Positions 7,501 to 13,753 of a stretch of DNA of 14,722 nucleotides are shown one piece after another. The notes under the pieces are model-generated. The model made no database searches and had not been told where the DNA came from. It was given only the letters and a program-made list of their open reading frames with translations. Each line of letters opens with the position of its first letter. The stretch's first letter is position 1. The DNA lies in NCBI GenBank assembly GCA_910586955.1, contig CAJUMM010000065.1, positions 1 through 14,722 on the forward strand. The letters are read 5' to 3'. The translations under genes were made by a program, and so were the position numbers. Source of the stretch: an uncultured Lachnospiraceae bacterium. GTDB taxonomy: Bacteria; Bacillota; Clostridia; Lachnospirales; Lachnospiraceae.

Positions 7501-7540
7501 CGCAGTACTGGGGAGACGATATAGAAGGAGAGATAAGCAT

Positions 7541-8008
7541 ATGGGTAAGGAGACAGTCAAACTAATTGCCAATAACAAAAAGGCCTACCACGACTATTTT
7601 ATCGACGAAACCTACGAGGCCGGCATTTCCTTGGCCGGCACGGAGGTAAAGTCCGTGCGCATGGGGAAGTGCAGCGTGAAGGAAGCCTTTATCAAGGTGG
7701 AGAAAGGGGAAGTCTACGTGTACGGAATGCACATCAGCCCCTACGAAAAAGGAAATATTTTCAATAAGGATCCCCTCCGGGTGCGCAAACTCCTGCTTCA
7801 CCGGTCCGAGATCAACAAGATCGGAGGAAAGATTGCGGAGAAGGGCTACACCATGGTTCCCTTGAAGGTTTATTTAAAGGGTAGCCTGGTAAAGGTAGAG
7901 ATCGGCCTGGCCCGGGGAAAGAAGCTCTACGACAAGCGCCAGGACATTGCCAAAAAGGATCAGCGCCGGGAGGCGGAGACGGAATTTAAGGTGAAGAATC
8001 TTTATTAA
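7541..8008 (+). CDS. smpB: SsrA (tmRNA)-binding protein SmpB
   Basis: SmpB binds the tRNA-like part of tmRNA and delivers it to stalled ribosomes, which adds a degradation tag and frees the ribosome. At 155 residues it has normal length. The family pattern is clear: NKKAYHDYFIDE, the tmRNA-binding GTEVKSVRMGK, YVYGMHISPYEKGN, the RKLLLHRSEI helix, and the C-terminal tail DKRQDIAKKDQRRE that enters the ribosomal A site and mRNA channel. ATG 7541 is preceded by AGGAG with 10-nt spacing and matches the usual N-terminus. The frame stays open back to 7406, but that part lies in the GC-rich structured element and does not look like protein. The tmRNA gene ssrA is not in the window. A terminator follows. 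Confidence 0.98.
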   Translation: MGKETVKLIANNKKAYHDYFIDETYEAGISLAGTEVKSVRMGKCSVKEAFIKVEKGEVYVYGMHISPYEKGNIFNKDPLRVRKLLLHRSEINKIGGKIAEKGYTMVPLKVYLKGSLVKVEIGLARGKKLYDKRQDIAKKDQRREAETEFKVKNLY

Positions 8009-8010
8009 AT

Positions 8011-8066
8011 CATTGTAATACCATTTATATAGCCAAAAGAACCGCCTGTGGGAAATCCATTGTAAT
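8011..8066 (+). repeat. CATTGTAAT direct repeat, possible LytTR operator
   Basis: CATTGTAAT occurs at 8011-8019 and 8058-8066, 47 nt start to start. Both copies continue with a similar A/C-CC. The second copy overlaps the likely -35 box of the LytTR gene. LytTR proteins bind pairs of ~9-bp direct repeats, but usually with about 12-13 bp between them, so this spacing is unusual and the assignment is tentative. Confidence 0.35.
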
Positions 8067-8080
8067 CCCGGGGCGGTTTT
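8040..8080 (+). terminator. Intrinsic terminator after smpB
   Basis: AACCGCC (8040-8046) pairs with GGCGGTT (8072-8078), with an inner GGGA/TCCC stem, and the T-run continues to 8080. It lies about 30 nt after the smpB stop and overlaps the promoter proposed for the next gene. Confidence 0.75.
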
Positions 8081-8088
8081 ATTATGAT
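8060..8088 (+). promoter_or_regulatory. Probable promoter of the LytTR/DUF3021 operon
   Basis: TTGTAA (8060-8065) and TATGAT (8083-8088) are 17 nt apart, 20 nt before the GTG start. The -35 lies in the loop side of the smpB terminator and inside the second CATTGTAAT repeat, so a bound regulator would directly affect polymerase. Confidence 0.5.
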
Positions 8089-8107
8089 ATAAAACAGAGG
8101 TGATGGT

Positions 8108-8548
8108 GTGAAGATTGAAATTAAAATGGACAGTTCCTGTCCGGAACCGAAAATTATCATTGTGGCGGCTTCCATGACCGGGGAAGTGCAGGAGATTGTG
8201 AAAAGGCTGTCGGAAATGTCTCCCCAGGTCCTGTCGGGCATCCGGGAGGAAAAGCTGGAAATTCTCGATCCCTTAGAGCTAATCCGTATCTATGCCGGCG
8301 GGGGAAAGATTTTCGCTGTTACGGACAAAGGGGAATACCTGCTCCGGCTCCGTCTCTACGAGCTGGAAGAGCGCCTGGACCGCAACAGCTTTGTCCGTAT
8401 TTCCAACTCGGAGATCATTAATCTGAAAAAGGTGAAAAATTTTGATCTGGGCTTTTCCGGTACCATCTGCGTGAAATTCCAGAACGGAACCACCACCTAT
8501 GTGTCCAGACGTTATGTTTCCAAAATCAAACAAATTTTAGGCGTATGA
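8108..8548 (+). CDS. LytTR-family DNA-binding transcriptional regulator without receiver domain
   Basis: The protein has 146 residues. The C-terminal ~95 residues form a LytTR DNA-binding domain, seen in the pattern IRIYAGGGKIFAVTDKGEY, then LEERLDRNSFVRISNSEIIN, then LKKVKNF and TTYVSRRYVSKIKQIL. The N-terminal ~45 residues are not a phospho-receiver: there is no Asp pocket. The regulator is therefore probably not controlled by phosphorylation. The start is GTG 8108, with AGAGGTG 5 nt upstream. The next gene encodes a DUF3021 membrane protein whose ribosome binding site overlaps this stop codon, so the two are translationally coupled. In streptococcal LytTR regulatory systems (HdrRM, BrsRM) the membrane partner restrains the LytTR regulator, which activates its own operon. 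I infer a similar arrangement here. Target genes are unknown. Confidence 0.92.
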   Translation: MKIEIKMDSSCPEPKIIIVAASMTGEVQEIVKRLSEMSPQVLSGIREEKLEILDPLELIRIYAGGGKIFAVTDKGEYLLRLRLYELEERLDRNSFVRISNSEIINLKKVKNFDLGFSGTICVKFQNGTTTYVSRRYVSKIKQILGV

Positions 8549-8558
8549 GGTGAAGAGG

Positions 8559-9023
8559 ATGAAAAAGACTATGTTACAGAGGGGCGCTTTGGGCTTTCCC
8601 CTGGGAATCGCTATCGGGTATCTGATTACCCTGGGACTTTCCCTGGCCTTCGGGCAGGGGTATTATACGGCCTGTGCGCCGGAACTGATTGAGGCAGCCG
8701 GCAGCGAGATAAAGGCGGTGGTGGTGCAGGCCTTCCTGTGCGGGCTTCTGGGGACCATAAGCGGTGCGGGCTCTCTTATCTGGGAGCTGGAAGAGTGGAA
8801 CCTGGTCAGGAAGACAGTGGTGTTTTTCCTGGTTCTCTCCGTCCCCATGGCGTTTATCGCCTATTTTATGCACTGGATGGAGCACAGTGTTTCCGGAATC
8901 CTTGGGTATTTCGCCATCTTTGCCGGGATTTTCCTGGTAGACTGGCTCATACAGTATGCGGTGAACCGGCGCAATGTGGAGAAAATGAATGCCAGCTTAA
9001 AGGGAAATGCAAAAAACATGTAG
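8559..9023 (+). CDS. DUF3021 family four-helix membrane protein, LytTR partner
   Basis: Four hydrophobic helices are evident in 154 residues: GALGFPLGIAIGYLITLGL, then VVVQAFLCGLLGTISGAG, then VVFFLVLSVPMAFIAYF, and ILGYFAIFAGIFLVDWLI. A short charged loop EEWNLVRK precedes helix 3, and the tail VNRRNVEKMNASLKGNAK is basic and probably cytoplasmic. DUF3021 proteins are typically encoded directly after a stand-alone LytTR regulator and are thought to act as its membrane-bound modulator. I chose ATG 8559, with AGGTGA (8548-8553) 5 nt upstream. GTG 8550 is in frame but overlaps that ribosome binding site. The ribosome binding site overlaps the last base of the LytTR stop codon. Confidence 0.88.
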   Translation: MKKTMLQRGALGFPLGIAIGYLITLGLSLAFGQGYYTACAPELIEAAGSEIKAVVVQAFLCGLLGTISGAGSLIWELEEWNLVRKTVVFFLVLSVPMAFIAYFMHWMEHSVSGILGYFAIFAGIFLVDWLIQYAVNRRNVEKMNASLKGNAKNM

Positions 9024-9070
9024 AAAAGTGTTATAAGATGATATAATTTGTTAAAATACGTGATTTGGGC

Positions 9071-9098
9071 TTGATTTCCTGTGAGAATGTATTAAAAT
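9071..9098 (+). promoter_or_regulatory. Possible promoter for metVF
   Basis: TTGATT (9071-9076) and TAAAAT (9093-9098) are 16 nt apart. Transcripts would begin about inside the hairpin at 9099-9119 and so escape it. A TATAAT at 9042-9047 is an alternative, but it has only a weak -35 (TGTAGA). Confidence 0.35.
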
Positions 9099-9120
9099 AA
9101 AAGGGTAGGAAACCCTTTTT
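9099..9120 (+). terminator. Intrinsic terminator after the DUF3021 gene
   Basis: AAAAGGG (9099-9105) pairs with CCCTTTT (9113-9119) around a 7-nt loop, ending in five T. It is short but well formed. It separates the LytTR operon from metV. Confidence 0.6.
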
Positions 9121-9150
9121 AAGCTGAGAAAAGGATAAGGAGACGAAATC

Positions 9151-9798
9151 ATGATTATCACACAGAAAAAGCCCATTGAAGAATTGATGGCAATGATCGG
9201 GGATGCGAAGAAGATCGCAATCCTTGGCTGCGGCAGCTGCGCTACGGCCTGTGCTACAGGCGGCGAGAAGGAGATCGCTGAGCTGAAGGCATATTTGGAA
9301 TCTCAGGGGAAGACGGTTGTGGCCACCGGAATGGCCGATTATTGCTGCATGAATATGGGAGTGAAGACTGCCATGAAGAAGCTGAATGCAGCCGAGCCGG
9401 ATGCAGTGGTCTGCATGTCCTGCGGAGACGGCGTCCAGGTGGCGGCAAACCACAGCAAAGCCCCTGTATATCCCTCTAATAATACCATGTTCTTAGGAGA
9501 GGCCGTCCGTTTCGGCCTGTTTGAGGAAGCCTGCCATCTGTGCGGCGACTGCGTGCTGGGAACCACCGGCGGAATCTGTCCCATTTCCCGCTGTGCCAAG
9601 TCCCTGGTGAATGGACCCTGCGGCGGACAGAAGAACGGCAAGTGCGAGGTAAATCCCGAGAATGACTGCGCATGGATTCTGATTTATAAGCGCCTGGAGT
9701 CCTTAGGAAAACTGGAGCTTCTTTCCAAGGGACGTGAGGACAAAGGATATGAGAAGGTTGCATATCCCAGAACAATTAATATTAGGGGGAACAAATAA
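9151..9798 (+). CDS. metV: Methylenetetrahydrofolate reductase subunit MetV (MTHFR C-terminal family)
   Basis: MetV is the cysteine-rich partner of MetF in acetogen-type methylenetetrahydrofolate reductases, where it is thought to pass electrons to the flavin of MetF through metal centres. The 215-residue protein shows cysteine clusters CGSCATAC (27-34), DYCC (65-66), CMSC (88-91) and a dense C-terminal set: CHLCGDC (128-134), CPISRC (143-148), C157, C165 and C173, consistent with Fe-S or zinc binding. Start ATG 9151 has AAGGAG 8 nt upstream. The stop overlaps the metF start by one base (TAATG), indicating translational coupling. The window lacks the Hdr, Mvh or Rnf-type partners seen in some acetogens, so the electron donor is unknown. 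The pair alone does not prove an acetogenic lifestyle. Confidence 0.92.
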   Translation: MIITQKKPIEELMAMIGDAKKIAILGCGSCATACATGGEKEIAELKAYLESQGKTVVATGMADYCCMNMGVKTAMKKLNAAEPDAVVCMSCGDGVQVAANHSKAPVYPSNNTMFLGEAVRFGLFEEACHLCGDCVLGTTGGICPISRCAKSLVNGPCGGQKNGKCEVNPENDCAWILIYKRLESLGKLELLSKGREDKGYEKVAYPRTINIRGNK

Positions 9799-10724
9799 TG
9801 GGAATGTTGGAAAAAGCGCTGGAAGGCGGAAAATTTGGTGTAACCGTTGAGATGGCTCCTCCGAAGGGATATGATTTCACCGAGCAGATGGAGGCTGCGG
9901 AGCTTTTAAAGGGCAAGGTACATGGCGTCAATGTAACCGACATGCAGTCCGCCTGTCTGAAGGCATCCTCCCTGGGACTTTGCGTAAAGCTGAAGGAGGC
10001 AGGGCTGGAGCCTATCATTCAGATGACCGGCCGGGATCGCAGCCGTATGGGGATTATGGGCGACATGCTCTCCGCAGCGGCTTTCGGCATTGATACCATG
10101 CTGGCCCTGACAGGAGATCATCCCACCGTAGGGGACTGCAGCCAGTCCAAGCCTGTGTACGATCTGGATTCCGTTGGTATTCTGAAGATGCTTACCCTTA
10201 TGGAGGAGACCGGCAAAGACTGCGGCGGAAACGATTTGCAGGGCGGAGCTCCCAAGTTCTATAAGGGCGCCGCGGTAACGCCCGTCTACGATCCCATCTT
10301 CCTGCAGATCAACAAGCTGCGCCAGAAGGTGGATGCAGGAGCCAAGTATATCCAGACCCAGGGCATCTTCGATCTGGAGAGCTTCAAGCGTTTTATGGAC
10401 GAGGTAGATAAAGCCAATGTCAAGACCCACATTATGGCAGGTATTATTCCCTTGAAGGCTGCCGGAATGGCGAAATATATGAATGAGAACGTTCCGGGTA
10501 TCGCCGTTCCCCAGGATATGATTGACCGTCTGGCAGCGGCGGCAGCCGAGGGCAAGGAGAAGGGTGTGAAAGGCCTGCCCACCAAGCTGGGTATTGAGAT
10601 GGCGGCAGAAATGATTGCCAAGATCAAGGATCAGGGTCTTTGCGACGGCGTACATATTATGGCTATCGGAGCGGAGAAGAATGTTCCGGCTATCCTGGAG
10701 AAGGCCGGAATCACCATTGAGTAA
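9798..10724 (+). CDS. metF: Methylenetetrahydrofolate reductase catalytic subunit MetF
   Basis: MetF reduces 5,10-methylene- to 5-methyl-tetrahydrofolate, which supplies methyl groups for methionine synthesis or the methyl branch of the Wood-Ljungdahl pathway. At 308 residues it is a single TIM-barrel enzyme with bound flavin. Family marks are VTVEMAPPKG with Glu18, VNVTDMQ, IIQMTGRDRSRMG, ALTGDHP (103-109), GAKYIQTQGIFDL and HIMAGIIPL. ATG 9798 overlaps the metV stop by one base, and AGGGGGA lies 8 nt upstream. The close coupling supports a fixed-ratio MetVF complex. The small YjfB-like gene starts 12 nt after the stop, so all three are probably one transcript ending at the hairpin at 10928. 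Confidence 0.95.
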   Translation: MGMLEKALEGGKFGVTVEMAPPKGYDFTEQMEAAELLKGKVHGVNVTDMQSACLKASSLGLCVKLKEAGLEPIIQMTGRDRSRMGIMGDMLSAAAFGIDTMLALTGDHPTVGDCSQSKPVYDLDSVGILKMLTLMEETGKDCGGNDLQGGAPKFYKGAAVTPVYDPIFLQINKLRQKVDAGAKYIQTQGIFDLESFKRFMDEVDKANVKTHIMAGIIPLKAAGMAKYMNENVPGIAVPQDMIDRLAAAAAEGKEKGVKGLPTKLGIEMAAEMIAKIKDQGLCDGVHIMAIGAEKNVPAILEKAGITIE

Positions 10725-10736
10725 AGGGGTGAAAGA

Positions 10737-10919
10737 ATGGATATACCGGAATTGTCTATGGCTATGGCCTCAAGCAGGCTCCATAACAGCGTAAGCCTGG
10801 CTCTTATGTCCAAGGTGATGGATCAGATGGAGGAGACCGGGGAGGCTTTGACGGAGATGATGGAAGCGCCCATGGCTTCCACGCCTGGGCTGGGTGAATT
10901 TGTGGATATTGTGGTATAG
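10737..10919 (+). CDS. YjfB-like small protein (putative motility protein family)
   Basis: This 60-residue protein starts MDIPELSMAMASSRLHNSVS, continues LALMSKVMDQMEETGEALTE and ends in a short hydrophobic GLGEFVDIVV. This is the YjfB-like pattern (PF14070-type): an amphipathic Met- and Ala-rich helix, then a conserved G-x-x-x-D-V/I-x-V end. The family was annotated as putative motility proteins from its genomic context in Bacillus; its biochemical role is not established. AAAGGGGTGA lies just upstream of ATG 10737, and only 12 nt separate it from metF. Nothing in this window relates to flagella, so the reason for its position after metVF is unclear. Confidence 0.75.
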   Translation: MDIPELSMAMASSRLHNSVSLALMSKVMDQMEETGEALTEMMEAPMASTPGLGEFVDIVV

Positions 10920-10927
10920 AAAGAGGG

Positions 10928-10960
10928 CCGCCGGGAAGCATAGAGTTTCCCGGCGGTTTT
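10928..10960 (+). terminator. Intrinsic terminator of the metVF operon (duplicate copy 1)
   Basis: CCGCCGGGAA (10928-10937) pairs perfectly with TTCCCGGCGG (10947-10956) around the loop GCATAGAGT, followed by TTTT. The whole 33-nt unit recurs exactly at 11323-11355. Confidence 0.9.
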
Positions 10961-10983
10961 CTCTGCAGTTTGGAAGAAGGCTG

Positions 10984-11012
10984 TTGAAATACGGCCTGGG
11001 ATGGGGTATAAT
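10984..11012 (+). promoter_or_regulatory. Strong sigma-A promoter for the 83-residue gene
   Basis: TTGAAA (10984-10989) and a consensus TATAAT (11007-11012) have a 17-nt spacer. It lies between the metVF terminator and the coiled-coil gene, giving that gene its own transcript with a leader of about 45 nt. Confidence 0.8.
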
Positions 11013-11064
11013 CAGAACATAAACAGTGAATGAAGAGTTGATTTAAAAGGGGGGAACAGGGGAA

Positions 11065-11316
11065 ATGACAGAGGATATGAAAATGATTTTGGACAGGCTG
11101 GATAAAATGGATGCCAAAATAACGGATATCCAGCTGACCCTTGAGAACGAAACCAACCGGAATATACGGATTATTGCAGAGGGACATCTGGATTTGAGCC
11201 GGAAGCTGGATGAGGCGCTGAAAGCAGAGAGCGAGAAAGAAATTCTCCTGCTCCGGGTAAACCGTCTGGAGAATGAACTGCGCAGAGTGAAGGAACGGAT
11301 TGAACAGATAGCATAG
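11065..11316 (+). CDS. 83-residue coiled-coil protein of unknown function
   Basis: The whole protein is predicted to be a charged helix with heptad-like hydrophobic spacing: MILDRLDKMDAKITDIQLTL, then IIAEGHLDLSRKLDEALK, then LLRVNRLENELRRVKERIE. I recall similar segments in hypothetical clostridial proteins and at the end of some helix-turn-helix regulators, but assign no function. There is no signal peptide, membrane segment or DNA-binding motif. The start ATG 11065 has two purine-rich tracts upstream: AAAAGGGGGG with 10-11 nt spacing and AGGGG with only 2 nt. The gene is monocistronic, with its own strong promoter and terminator, so it is expressed as a unit of its own. It may act as an oligomer or an adaptor; that is speculation. 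Confidence 0.75.
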   Translation: MTEDMKMILDRLDKMDAKITDIQLTLENETNRNIRIIAEGHLDLSRKLDEALKAESEKEILLLRVNRLENELRRVKERIEQIA

Positions 11317-11322
11317 AGAGAA

Positions 11323-11355
11323 CCGCCGGGAAGCATAGAGTTTCCCGGCGGTTTT
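11323..11355 (+). terminator. Intrinsic terminator (duplicate copy 2), between convergent genes
   Basis: The 33-nt unit is identical to the one at 10928-10960, including the 9-nt loop. Here AA before and TT after extend the stem to 12 bp. It ends the 83-residue gene and begins 2 nt from the stop codon of the histidine kinase on the other strand. It could also stop that transcript, though its T-run on the - strand (TTCTCTCT) is weaker. Confidence 0.88.
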
Positions 11356-11357
11356 AT

Positions 11358-12764
11358 CTATTCCGGGGGAATATCCCCGGCGGGCAGCAGGATCACTGCA
11401 GTCCGGCAGATATCTTTTTGCAGCTCAAATTTTAAAGTCCCTCCATGGGCCTCCACAATCTGCTTTACGATCCGAAGCCCCATAATATGGGGAGGGGAGA
11501 TGTTTTCTTCTTCCCCTTTCGGAGCCGCTGCCGGGCGGTAGAGGGTTTTCACGATGCCTACGGGGATTCCCTTACCCGTATCCGAAAAGGAGATCTGTAC
11601 CTGTCCGGAAAGCAGCCGGGCGTCTATGTGCAGGATACAGCCTGTGGGGTTATGGCGGATACTGTTGTCCGTCAGGTTGCGGAAAGCCCGTGAAAGCAAA
11701 TCCGGGTCCCCGGTCAGGGCAATACTTTCCAGAGCGGGTTCTATGTCCAGGGTGAGAGGATAACGGCTGTCGGGAACATTGTTCATATACCAGGCGGCCA
11801 GGCTGCGCAGGAGGGCGGCCGGAGCATAGGGTTTTAGCCTCAGGGGGCAGGAGTTGTATTCCAGCTTGGAGGCCAGGTTTAAATCAGCAATGAGTTTTTT
11901 GATTTGAAGGCTGTTTTCCTGTATGGAGAGGGCTTCTTTTTGTTCCTCCGGGCTTAAATGGGAACTCTTTGACAGGCTGTCCCCGTGTCCCATAATCAGG
12001 GAGAGAGGGGTGCGGATATCGTGGGAAACCCCGGCAATCCAGCTGGTACGGGCATCATCCCGTTTCTTAAGCAGCTGGTTTTGGCGGAACAGGACTTCCG
12101 ACACTTGGTTCAGTTTCCCCGCCAGGCTGCCTGCAATGCCCCGTTCCGGCAGATGAAGGACTTCCTTTCCCTCCAGGCTTTCGATGCCCTTTGCCAGGGG
12201 TTTTAAGGAAGTATAAAACCGGTGACCGAAGAGAAAAGCGAGAGCAAAAGCCAGAAGGAGGTTTCCCAGAAAGAAAACCAGAAGGAAAACGGGAAAAGCT
12301 TTTATATAAGAGGCAGGAAATTCCAGGCGGTGTTTCCAGAGGCTTCCCTTGGGGGGAGCCGCCACAAAGAGGCCGTCCGGGCGGGTCCATATCTTCACCG
12401 GGTAATCCATGAGATACCAGCGGCTCATGGAGGCAATGTCCGTGAGGGAGTAGGACCTGGGAATATCCTCCGGGAGATTCCGGCTCCAGAGGATCTGGCC
12501 CTCCCGTCCGATAAGCATGGCAAAGGCAAATTCCGTATCTACCCGCCTGCAGCCATCCTCCGACAGGGAATAGGAGCCATCCTCCAGAGTGAGCATGGCG
12601 GAGAGTCCCTCCATATTCCAGCCTTCATAGCCGGGAACCATTTTATAGCCGAACTGGACAGCTTGGAAAACCACAAACAGTGCCAGATTAAAAAAAAGAA
12701 TCAAAAGGCCGGTGGCGGCGGCTGTCAGGATATAGCGGCGGTAGATTTTCAGGAGATCTTTCAT
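11358..12764 (-). CDS. Membrane sensor histidine kinase of a two-component system
   Basis: This 468-residue kinase has a membrane helix at about 11-36, an extracytoplasmic domain of about 120 residues, a second helix at about 164-190 and a linker. The HisKA motif follows (SHDIRTPLSLIMG, phospho-accepting His248), then the ATPase domain with N367 in NLTDNSIRHN, DTGKGIP (from Asp395) and a final MGLRIVKQIVEAHGG, where MGL replaces the more common LGL. I choose ATG 12764 because AAGGAA lies about 7 nt upstream. An in-frame GTG at 12806 would add 14 unsupported residues. The regulator gene lies 60 nt upstream on the same strand. Two helices flanking a medium-sized external domain, next to a LanF-type transporter, resemble the SpaK/NisK or CprK kinases that respond to lantibiotics. 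Peptide sensing is inferred from that context. Confidence 0.93.
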   Translation of the reverse strand: MKDLLKIYRRYILTAAATGLLILFFNLALFVVFQAVQFGYKMVPGYEGWNMEGLSAMLTLEDGSYSLSEDGCRRVDTEFAFAMLIGREGQILWSRNLPEDIPRSYSLTDIASMSRWYLMDYPVKIWTRPDGLFVAAPPKGSLWKHRLEFPASYIKAFPVFLLVFFLGNLLLAFALAFLFGHRFYTSLKPLAKGIESLEGKEVLHLPERGIAGSLAGKLNQVSEVLFRQNQLLKKRDDARTSWIAGVSHDIRTPLSLIMGHGDSLSKSSHLSPEEQKEALSIQENSLQIKKLIADLNLASKLEYNSCPLRLKPYAPAALLRSLAAWYMNNVPDSRYPLTLDIEPALESIALTGDPDLLSRAFRNLTDNSIRHNPTGCILHIDARLLSGQVQISFSDTGKGIPVGIVKTLYRPAAAPKGEEENISPPHIMGLRIVKQIVEAHGGTLKFELQKDICRTAVILLPAGDIPPE

Positions 12765-12824
12765 AGTCCGATTCCTTTCACAAGCATAAGAGAAGTGGGA
12801 AAACACCGAGGAGAGCGTGTCCGG

Positions 12825-13529
12825 TTACAGAAGGCGGTAGCCGATTCCCCGGGCGGTGAGAAGGTGCCTGGGGCGGGAAGGCTCTTCCTCAATCTTCTCC
12901 CGGAGGCGGCGGATATGCACCATCAGGGTATTCTCGTAGGTATAATAGCCGTCCCCCCAGACCGCATCGCAGAGGGCGTCAAAGGTGACGAGTTTTCCCC
13001 GGTTTTCATAGAGCTTTTTCAGAATGAGAAGCTCCTTGGCGGTGAGGGCCGTTTCCCCTTCCGGGGAGGAGACTACGCCGGAATCAAAGCGGACAGTGCG
13101 GCTGTCCAGCACAAGGACCGGGTCCGGGTCAGGCCGGTTCCGGCCGGAGAGATAGGTCCGCCGGAGAATGGCGCTGATGCGCAGGAGCAGTTCTTTGGGA
13201 AGGAAGGGCTTGGTCAAATAGTCATCTGCCCCAAGTCCCAGTCCCAGCAGGCGGTCATTGTCCTCGTCCCGGGCGGAGAGAAAGAGGATGGGAACGTCGG
13301 TAGTTTGGCGGATTTCCTGGAAAAGAGAGAAACCGTCCCCGTCGGGAAGCATGACATCCAGAATGATAAAGTCCGGCAGGGCCTCTTTTAGGGAGAGCCT
13401 TGCTTCCCGGCAGCTTCCGGCCGTCCTGGGAGGCCGGAAGCCTTCCCGCTCCAGAATCCGGGAGAGCATGGAAAGAAGCTCCCGGTTGTCGTCTACAATT
13501 AAAATGCCGCATTCATATATATGGTTCAT
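12825..13529 (-). CDS. OmpR/PhoB-family response regulator
   Basis: This 234-residue cytoplasmic regulator has a receiver domain with the acidic pair Asp13-Asp14, phospho-accepting Asp58 in LDVMLPDGDG, Ser85 in LSAR and Lys107 in TKPF. A winged-helix DNA-binding domain (about 135-232) shows TAKELLILKKLYENRGKLV and the recognition region YTYENTLMVHIRRLREKIE. ATG 13529 has AGGAGG 7 nt upstream. It is the first gene of a - strand operon with the kinase and is transcribed divergently from the ABC transporter. The GTAAG repeats in the 224-bp intergenic region are its most likely binding sites. I infer that it activates the transporter and perhaps its own operon. Confidence 0.96.
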   Translation of the reverse strand: MNHIYECGILIVDDNRELLSMLSRILEREGFRPPRTAGSCREARLSLKEALPDFIILDVMLPDGDGFSLFQEIRQTTDVPILFLSARDEDNDRLLGLGLGADDYLTKPFLPKELLLRISAILRRTYLSGRNRPDPDPVLVLDSRTVRFDSGVVSSPEGETALTAKELLILKKLYENRGKLVTFDALCDAVWGDGYYTYENTLMVHIRRLREKIEEEPSRPRHLLTARGIGYRLL

Positions 13530-13603
13530 ATCCCGGCCTCCTTGTCTCTAATATGCTTATCATAAAATAAAAGCGGGGAAATATGTGCTGTTTTGGGGAA
13601 AAA

Positions 13604-13715
13604 TTAAGGTAAATGTAAGAAAAGACCCCTTTGTAAGCCGGTGCAGGTCTGTTTCTGCAATTTAAGGTAAACGTAAGGCCCCTGTCATCCCCATGTAAGG
13701 CCGCCGCTTTATACT
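13604..13715 (+). promoter_or_regulatory. Operator array and activator-dependent promoter of the ABC transporter
   Basis: Two near-identical 16-mers, TTAAGGTAAATGTAAG (13604-13619) and TTAAGGTAAACGTAAG (13662-13677), differ at one base. GTAAG also occurs at 13633-13637 and 13695-13699. GTAAGGCC at 13673 and 13695 is exactly 22 bp apart, two helical turns, as expected for tandem OmpR-type sites. A -10 (TATACT, 13710-13715) lies 10 nt after the last GTAAG, and the -35 region (13687-13692, ATCCCC) has no consensus. This fits a class of promoters that need a bound regulator. On the - strand a possible -10 (TATGAT, 13564-13559) serves the regulator gene. The binding protein is inferred. Confidence 0.65.
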
Positions 13716-13753
13716 CTCCTTATCCAGTAAAGAAGAGGAGGAGAACTATCGAA

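Noticed and set aside
7406..7540. N-terminal extension of SmpB by 45 residues
   Set aside because: The extension translates the GC-rich hairpin element, lacks a good ribosome binding site and precedes the normal SmpB N-terminus, which has its own AGGAG.
7371..7540. tmRNA (ssrA) next to smpB
   Set aside because: There is no tRNA-like acceptor end with CCA, no TψC-like arm and no tag-peptide frame ending in the usual ALAA. The stretch is also too short.
9024..9150. Riboswitch (for example SAM or folate-linked) upstream of metV
   Set aside because: The gap is short and AT-rich, with only a 7-bp terminator stem and no conserved aptamer core that I can recognise.
9906..10655. A 249-codon open frame antisense to metF
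   Set aside because: It is a shadow frame opposite a well-conserved enzyme, with no independent support.
12222..13391. A 389-codon open frame on the + strand, opposite the histidine kinase and regulator
   Set aside because: It lies fully antisense to two well-recognised proteins, shows no domain, and its composition is what GC-rich codons give when read on the other strand.
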